Assembly (NCBI GenBank): GCA_024639925.1
Contig: JAHEGA010000014.1
Location: 1 to 10,143 of the forward strand
Direction: 5' to 3'
Source of the DNA: Microbacteriaceae bacterium
Lineage (GTDB): Bacteria; Actinomycetota; Actinomycetes; Actinomycetales; Microbacteriaceae
DNA: 10,143 nt
The notes beneath the pieces were generated by a model that was given only the letters and a program-made list of their open reading frames with translations, was not told where the DNA came from and made no database searches. Of this stretch, positions 6,645-10,143 are shown in pieces. Each line of letters starts with the position of its first letter. Within the stretch, counting starts at the first letter, position 1. The position numbers and the translations under genes were made by a program.

Positions 6645-7565
6645 ATGAGAGTAATGTTCGCGGGAAGCCCTGCCGTGGCGCTCCCTGCGCTCGTTAGCCT
6701 CCACGAATCCACTCACGAGATCGTTGGTGTCCTGAGTCGCGCGCCTCGCCCTGTGGGGCGTAAACGTGTCATTACTTCGACCGCCGTGGCCACGCGCACC
6801 CACGAACTGGGCCTTCCCCTAAAAACCCCGACGAGCGACCAAGAGATTCTGGCTGCCGTTGAGCAGTGGAAACCTGACGTTGCACTGGTCGCTGCGTATG
6901 GTCAGCTTCTGTCGCCAGAAGTCATTGCCTCGGTGCCTCACGGATGGTGGAACGTGCACTTTTCGGTTCTGCCCCGCTGGCGAGGCGCCGCACCTGTCCA
7001 ACATGCTTTGCTCGCGGGCGATGAGACTACCGGCGTCACGATTTTTCGGATTGACCATGGCCTCGATACGGGTGAGGTCGCAGAAACTGCCCGCCTCCAG
7101 CTGACCGGACGGGAGACTGCGGGCGAGGTTCTTGAATCCCTTGCGTTGCTCTCTGTCGAGCCGTTGATGGCGACCCTGAACGGCCTGGAATCTGGTGCGC
7201 TCACTCTCTCACCCCAGGTCGGCGAGGTTTCTGTCGCACCCAAACCCGGCCCAAATTTTGGGCAATTAGCGTGGTCAGAGTCAGCGTCCGAGATCTCGCG
7301 GAGAATCCGTGCCGCCACGCCCGAGCCCGGTGCGTTCACCACTCGCCTCGACACACGACAGCGTGTCGTGGTGCTGAAGGCGGTCCCGTGCTCCGAGCCT
7401 TCCGGGCTCACGCCGGGTGAGCTCGATGGCAGCACCGGAAAAGTGATCGTGGGCACCGGTGACGGGGGGCTCGAGCTCCTCACGGTTCACCCCTCCGGGA
7501 AGCGGGCCATGGGGGCGCTGGATTGGTTCCGAGGGCTACCCCCAGGAGTGATTCTGGGTGGCTAG
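6645..7565 (+). CDS. fmt: Methionyl-tRNA formyltransferase
   Basis: This 306-residue enzyme transfers a formyl group from 10-formyl-tetrahydrofolate to initiator Met-tRNA in the cytoplasm, preparing it for bacterial translation initiation. The N-terminal Rossmann domain begins MRVMFAGSP. The catalytic core shows NVHFSVLPRWRGAAP with Asn103 and His105, and GLDTGE with Asp141, the family's Asn-His-Asp set. The tRNA-contacting loop contains PVGRKRV. The C-terminal OB-like domain ends with RAMGALDWFRG. One oddity lies at the domain junction: where many homologues have an ARIDW-like segment, this one reads GQLAW, losing the acidic residue. The ATG at 6645 follows a 20-base gap with a candidate leaderless promoter rather than a ribosome binding site. 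Its end overlaps rsmB by eight bases. Confidence 0.96.
   Translation: MRVMFAGSPAVALPALVSLHESTHEIVGVLSRAPRPVGRKRVITSTAVATRTHELGLPLKTPTSDQEILAAVEQWKPDVALVAAYGQLLSPEVIASVPHGWWNVHFSVLPRWRGAAPVQHALLAGDETTGVTIFRIDHGLDTGEVAETARLQLTGRETAGEVLESLALLSVEPLMATLNGLESGALTLSPQVGEVSVAPKPGPNFGQLAWSESASEISRRIRAATPEPGAFTTRLDTRQRVVVLKAVPCSEPSGLTPGELDGSTGKVIVGTGDGGLELLTVHPSGKRAMGALDWFRGLPPGVILGG
7544..7548 (+). promoter_or_regulatory. Ribosome binding site of rsmB
   Basis: AGGAG inside the end of fmt lies nine bases before the GTG at 7558 and supports that start, which lies eight bases inside fmt. Confidence 0.6.
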
Positions 7566-8898
7566 AGCCTCGGCGCGCGGCGTTGCCTTTGATGTGCTCG
7601 TCCAGGTCCTGCTCGATGACGCCTATGCAAACCTTGTCCTGCCGAAAGCGCTCGATCAGAGCGATCTCTCCGCACGGGATCGCGCATTAGCGACGGAGCT
7701 TGTGTACGGGACGTCCCGCCGGGCGGGCGAACTGGACCTGGTGATTGCCTCGGCGTCCGGTCGGTCTCCCGACCAACTCGATCGCGAAGTGTTGACCATT
7801 CTGCGCATGGCGGTTTACCAGCTGCTCTTTCTGCGCATTCCCGACCACGCTGCGGTCGCTGAGAGTGTGTCATTGGCGAGAGACAGGGGCCTGGCGCGCG
7901 CCAGCGGTCTGGTAAACGCGGTCTTGCGCAATGTCACACGCGGTGAGGACGGGCAGTGGGCAGCCATCATCGAAGATTCCCACGAGGTTGTGGAATCCCA
8001 TCCTGCGTGGATCGCGCAGAGGATTGAGGAGGCCCTCGCTCACACCGGTGATGCGAAAGACGCTCGCGACGCATTGCGCGCCCATAACGAATCCCCGCGG
8101 GTTACTCTCGCCCACCTGCCCGGGCTCTCCGTCGCCAGCACCGGCCACACCGACTTCTCACCGATTGGTGAGGTTCTGGAAGCGGGTAATCCTGCAGATG
8201 TGCCAGGTGTCTCGCAGGGCCGGGTTCGCGTCCAGGATGAAGGCTCACAGCTGGCTGCCTTGGCCCTCGGTCGATATGCACCTCTGACCAGCGACGACAC
8301 GATCCTCGACATGTGCGCGGGGCCCGGCGGTAAGACTGCTGTCCTCGCCGCTGAGGCCCTTCAAGGCGGTGCGCGGGTTATTGCCTGGGAAAAACTCGCT
8401 CATCGTGCGGCGTTGGTCACAGATTCTGTGCGCGCGATAACGGCGCAGAATCCCCACACGGTCAGTGTGGTCACCGGCGATGCGTTGGAGCTGGCCGCTC
8501 CGCAGGACGCCATCACCCGTGTTCTCCTGGACGCCCCGTGCTCGGGTCTCGGTGCGCTCCGCCGACGTCCCGAGTCTCGGTGGCGTAAAAACCCAGCAGA
8601 TATTCCCGAATTGGTCACGCTCCAGCAGGCGTTGCTTGGGCGCGCGCTCGACCTGGTCGCCCCAGGTGGTGTGGTGGCCTACGTCACGTGCTCGCCCGTG
8701 CTGGAGGAGACCCACGGGGTCATTTCTGCTGTGGTGGACTCACGCTCTGACACTGAGCGCGTGAACACGCCCGAGGTGTTGTCCACCATTGTTCGCAGAC
8801 CGCTCGTGGGTGAGACCAGTGGAATGGCTGTTCAACTCTGGACGTATCGCCACGGGTGCGATGACATGTTCATCCAACTGTTGCGCACCAAAGCCTAG
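7558..8898 (+). CDS. rsmB: 16S rRNA (cytosine-967-C5)-methyltransferase
   Basis: This 446-residue protein is RsmB (Sun/Fmu), which methylates C967 of 16S rRNA using SAM during small-subunit assembly. Residues about 1-135 form the NusB-like RNA-binding domain (ARGVAFDVLVQVL, LVYGTSRRAGELD, LRMAVYQLLFL and AVAESV, ending LVNAVLRN). The Rossmann methyltransferase follows. VRVQDEGSQL precedes SAM-site DMCAGPGGKT (251-260). LDAPCSGLG carries Cys328, the release cysteine of motif IV, and YVTCSP carries Cys378, the nucleophile of motif VI. The RRRPESRWRK stretch after motif IV is typical. Both cysteines of the RNA m5C mechanism are present, so the enzyme should be active. The GTG start overlaps fmt and has AGGAG nine bases upstream. 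The fmt-rsmB pairing is widespread in bacteria. Confidence 0.96.
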   Translation: MARASARGVAFDVLVQVLLDDAYANLVLPKALDQSDLSARDRALATELVYGTSRRAGELDLVIASASGRSPDQLDREVLTILRMAVYQLLFLRIPDHAAVAESVSLARDRGLARASGLVNAVLRNVTRGEDGQWAAIIEDSHEVVESHPAWIAQRIEEALAHTGDAKDARDALRAHNESPRVTLAHLPGLSVASTGHTDFSPIGEVLEAGNPADVPGVSQGRVRVQDEGSQLAALALGRYAPLTSDDTILDMCAGPGGKTAVLAAEALQGGARVIAWEKLAHRAALVTDSVRAITAQNPHTVSVVTGDALELAAPQDAITRVLLDAPCSGLGALRRRPESRWRKNPADIPELVTLQQALLGRALDLVAPGGVVAYVTCSPVLEETHGVISAVVDSRSDTERVNTPEVLSTIVRRPLVGETSGMAVQLWTYRHGCDDMFIQLLRTKA

Positions 8899-8899
8899 G

Positions 8900-8905
8900 T
8901 AGTCT
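8900..8905 (+). promoter_or_regulatory. Candidate -10 element for a leaderless rpe transcript
   Basis: TAGTCT, within GTAGTCTG, ends six bases before the rpe ATG at 8912. The 13-base gap after rsmB has no good Shine-Dalgarno. The position and sequence match the candidates before fmt and hisE. No -35 was recognised. Confidence 0.5.
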
Positions 8906-8911
8906 GGAAAC

Positions 8912-9571
8912 ATGCACGTCCGCATCCATCCCAGCGTCCTCGCTGCTGATTTTGCCAACCTGGAAAGCGCCGTTCGAGACGTGAGCACCGCCGATGCGGT
9001 GCATGTCGACGTTATGGACAACCATTTCGTCCCATCGCTGACGTTTGGACCCCAGATGGTCCAGAGGCTTGCCGAGGTTTCTCCCATCCCGCTCGACGTC
9101 CATCTGATGATCGTCGACCCCGACACGTACGCGGCGGAGTATGCGCGAATCGGTGCGGAATCAGTGACATTTCATGTCGAAGCGGCGACCGATCCGCAGG
9201 GAGTGATTGACGCAATCCACGCGGAGGGCGGACAGGCCGGGATCGCGATAAAACCGGGGACCCCGCTTGCGCCGCATCTGCCTCTCCTGCATTCGGCTGA
9301 TCTCGTTCTCATCATGACCGTCGAGCCGGGGGCCGGCGGGCAGGCGTTTCTTCCTGAGGTCATGCCCAAGCTCGCAGAGCTTCGTACCTATCTCACGGAG
9401 CATGGCCTGTCGCCGCTGGTACAGGTGGATGGGGGCATTACGGTAAAAACCTTGCCCGTTGCGCTGGCTGAGGGCGCCGATACGTTTGTCGCCGGTTCCA
9501 GCGTGTTCGGGCACGGCACACCAGCAGACAACATTCGCGCCCTCCGAGGCGCCGCAACCCAGGGAGAGTAA
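8912..9571 (+). CDS. rpe: Ribulose-phosphate 3-epimerase
   Basis: This 219-residue TIM-barrel enzyme interconverts ribulose 5-phosphate and xylulose 5-phosphate in the pentose phosphate pathway, in the cytoplasm. It begins with the family HPSVLAADFANL (Ser8). VHVDVMDNHFVPSLTFGP holds metal ligands His31 and Asp33 plus Met35. LDVHLMI holds His64, and VQVDGGI holds the second catalytic aspartate, Asp173. The phosphate-binding loop reads MTVEPGAGGQAF, whereas most homologues have GFGGQ, so a usually conserved Phe is Ala here. The C-terminal GSSVFG phosphate loop is intact. The length is normal. The ATG at 8912 follows a candidate leaderless -10. The TAA stop shares one base with the ATG of the FKBP gene. 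Confidence 0.96.
   Translation: MHVRIHPSVLAADFANLESAVRDVSTADAVHVDVMDNHFVPSLTFGPQMVQRLAEVSPIPLDVHLMIVDPDTYAAEYARIGAESVTFHVEAATDPQGVIDAIHAEGGQAGIAIKPGTPLAPHLPLLHSADLVLIMTVEPGAGGQAFLPEVMPKLAELRTYLTEHGLSPLVQVDGGITVKTLPVALAEGADTFVAGSSVFGHGTPADNIRALRGAATQGE
9561..9568 (+). promoter_or_regulatory. Ribosome binding site of the FKBP gene
   Basis: AGGGAGAG at the end of rpe lies just before the ATG at 9571 and supports it over the in-frame ATG at 9601. Confidence 0.6.
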
Positions 9572-9939
9572 TGACGAGCAAACCGGAACTTGAGCCCCGA
9601 ATGGACCCAGCTCCCTCATCGCTGGAGTGGGTTGATATCACCGAGGGGACCGGGGAGGAGTGCGCGCCCGGCGCAGTCGTCGAGGTCCACTACCTTGGGG
9701 TTGACTACGACACTGGCGAAGAATTCGACTCATCGTGGAGCCGAGGTCAAACCATTGAGTTTCCCCTCGCCAGCTTGATTCGTGGGTGGCAAGAGGGGAT
9801 TCCGGGCATGCGTGTTGGTGGTCGCCGCGAACTCGTGTGCCCGCCGGAGTGGGCGTACGGCCCCAGTGGTGGGGGTCATCGACTTTCGGGCAAAACCCTG
9901 GTCTTCGCCATCGACCTCATCGGCACTCAAAACCCATAG
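9571..9939 (+). CDS. FKBP-type peptidyl-prolyl cis-trans isomerase
   Basis: This 122-residue single-domain FKBP has no signal peptide or membrane segment, so it should be cytoplasmic. FKBPs catalyse cis-trans isomerisation of prolyl bonds and help protein folding. After a charged, proline-rich N-terminal tail (1-18) the fold is complete: VHYLGVDYDTGEEFDSSW, then LIRGWQEGIPGMRVGGRREL, WAYG and TLVFAIDL. Residues matching the FKBP12 active site are present: Tyr41, Phe52, Asp53, Ile70, Trp73, Tyr96 and Phe112. Two local deviations are Trp94 in PPEWAYG, where LAYG is usual, and RLSGKTL in place of the common IPPNTL. The gene overlaps rpe by one base (TAATG). Its place between rpe and hisE does not point to a specific client. 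No insert-in-flap or other extra domain is present, so it is not an SlyD-type protein. Confidence 0.94.
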   Translation: MTSKPELEPRMDPAPSSLEWVDITEGTGEECAPGAVVEVHYLGVDYDTGEEFDSSWSRGQTIEFPLASLIRGWQEGIPGMRVGGRRELVCPPEWAYGPSGGGHRLSGKTLVFAIDLIGTQNP

Positions 9940-9943
9940 GCGG

Positions 9944-9949
9944 TAGCCT
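9944..9949 (+). promoter_or_regulatory. Candidate -10 element for a leaderless hisE transcript
   Basis: TAGCCT, within GTAGCCTG, ends six bases before the hisE GTG at 9956. The 16-base gap has no convincing Shine-Dalgarno (only a G-run). It matches the candidates before fmt and rpe, and would start a separate histidine transcription unit. Confidence 0.5.
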
Positions 9950-9955
9950 GGGGTA

Positions 9956-10143
9956 GTGAAGACCTTCGACCAGCTTTATTCGCAACTTTCTGAGCAGCGA
10001 GACTCTCGACCCGAGGGTTCGCGGACAGTGGAGTTGCTGGATGCCGGCGTGCACGCCATTGGCAAAAAAATTGTGGAAGAAGCCGCCGAGGTATGGATGG
10101 CGGCCGAACACGAAGGCAAAGAAGAGCTGGCGGTTGAAATCTC
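9956..10143 (+). CDS. hisE: Phosphoribosyl-ATP pyrophosphatase (partial, N-terminal)
   Basis: The frame from the GTG at 9956 stays open to the window edge (62 full codons plus two bases), so the gene is cut by the window. It encodes HisE, which hydrolyses phosphoribosyl-ATP to phosphoribosyl-AMP, the second step of histidine synthesis. The start MKTFDQLYSQL, the DAGVHAIGKK segment and KIVEEAAEVWMAA identify it. Glu41, Glu42 and Glu45 of the EEAAEV helix are the magnesium-binding acidic residues of the MazG-like all-alpha fold. It is a stand-alone HisE at its N-terminus, not the C-terminal half of a HisIE fusion, which is the actinobacterial arrangement. hisG commonly follows in this group, but that lies outside the window. 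Confidence 0.95.
   Translation, partial: MKTFDQLYSQLSEQRDSRPEGSRTVELLDAGVHAIGKKIVEEAAEVWMAAEHEGKEELAVEI

Noticed and set aside
1..10143. Mobile elements, CRISPR arrays, tRNA or rRNA genes, toxin-antitoxin or defence modules
   Set aside because: None found by reading both strands. Every gene is a recognisable housekeeping gene, and the gaps are 20 bases or less.

Overview
The window is an uninterrupted run of housekeeping genes, all on the + strand, from a member of the Actinomycetota. The order is carB(end)–pyrF–[mihF·gmk fusion]–rpoZ–coaBC–metK–priA–fmt–rsmB–rpe–FKBP–hisE(start). The lineage call rests on several signs. An actinobacterial-type integration host factor (mIHF) domain sits at gmk. 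PriA has kept its zinc module but lost its helicase motifs. CoaBC has the actinobacterial PAMH motif. The gene order itself is the classic actinobacterial one. GC looks like roughly 60% by eye, GTG starts are common, and TTA codons occur in several genes. That points away from Streptomyces-like extremes and towards something like a moderate-GC Microbacteriaceae relative; this last step is inference.

Layout. 1–1084 is the end of the pyrimidine operon (carB C-terminus, pyrF). 1081–4657 holds a guanylate kinase with an N-terminal mIHF nucleoid domain, RNA polymerase omega, the bifunctional CoA enzyme CoaBC and SAM synthetase. 4654–8898 holds the degenerate PriA, methionyl-tRNA formyltransferase and the 16S rRNA m5C967 methyltransferase. 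8912–10143 holds ribulose-phosphate 3-epimerase, a small cytoplasmic FKBP-type prolyl isomerase and the first 62 codons of HisE. Packing is extreme: no intergenic gap exceeds 20 bases, and there is no gene-free stretch, RNA gene, mobile element, CRISPR array or convincing terminator.

The genes fit together as core nucleotide and one-carbon metabolism feeding transcription and translation. PyrF and Gmk make UMP and GDP; omega assembles RNA polymerase. MetK makes the SAM that RsmB uses, and Fmt makes the initiator fMet-tRNA. Three junctions (carB/pyrF, pyrF/mihF-gmk, metK/priA) are GTGA overlaps that imply translational coupling. Three others (before fmt, rpe and hisE) have no clear Shine-Dalgarno but carry GTAGNCTG with its TAGNCT core 6–7 bases before the start codon, the layout of actinobacterial leaderless promoters.

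I see no exotic or defence-type system here. The points most worth a second look are the mIHF–guanylate kinase fusion, the three matched leaderless-promoter candidates inside an apparently continuous operon, and substitutions at normally conserved sites in CoaBC, Rpe, Fmt and PriA.
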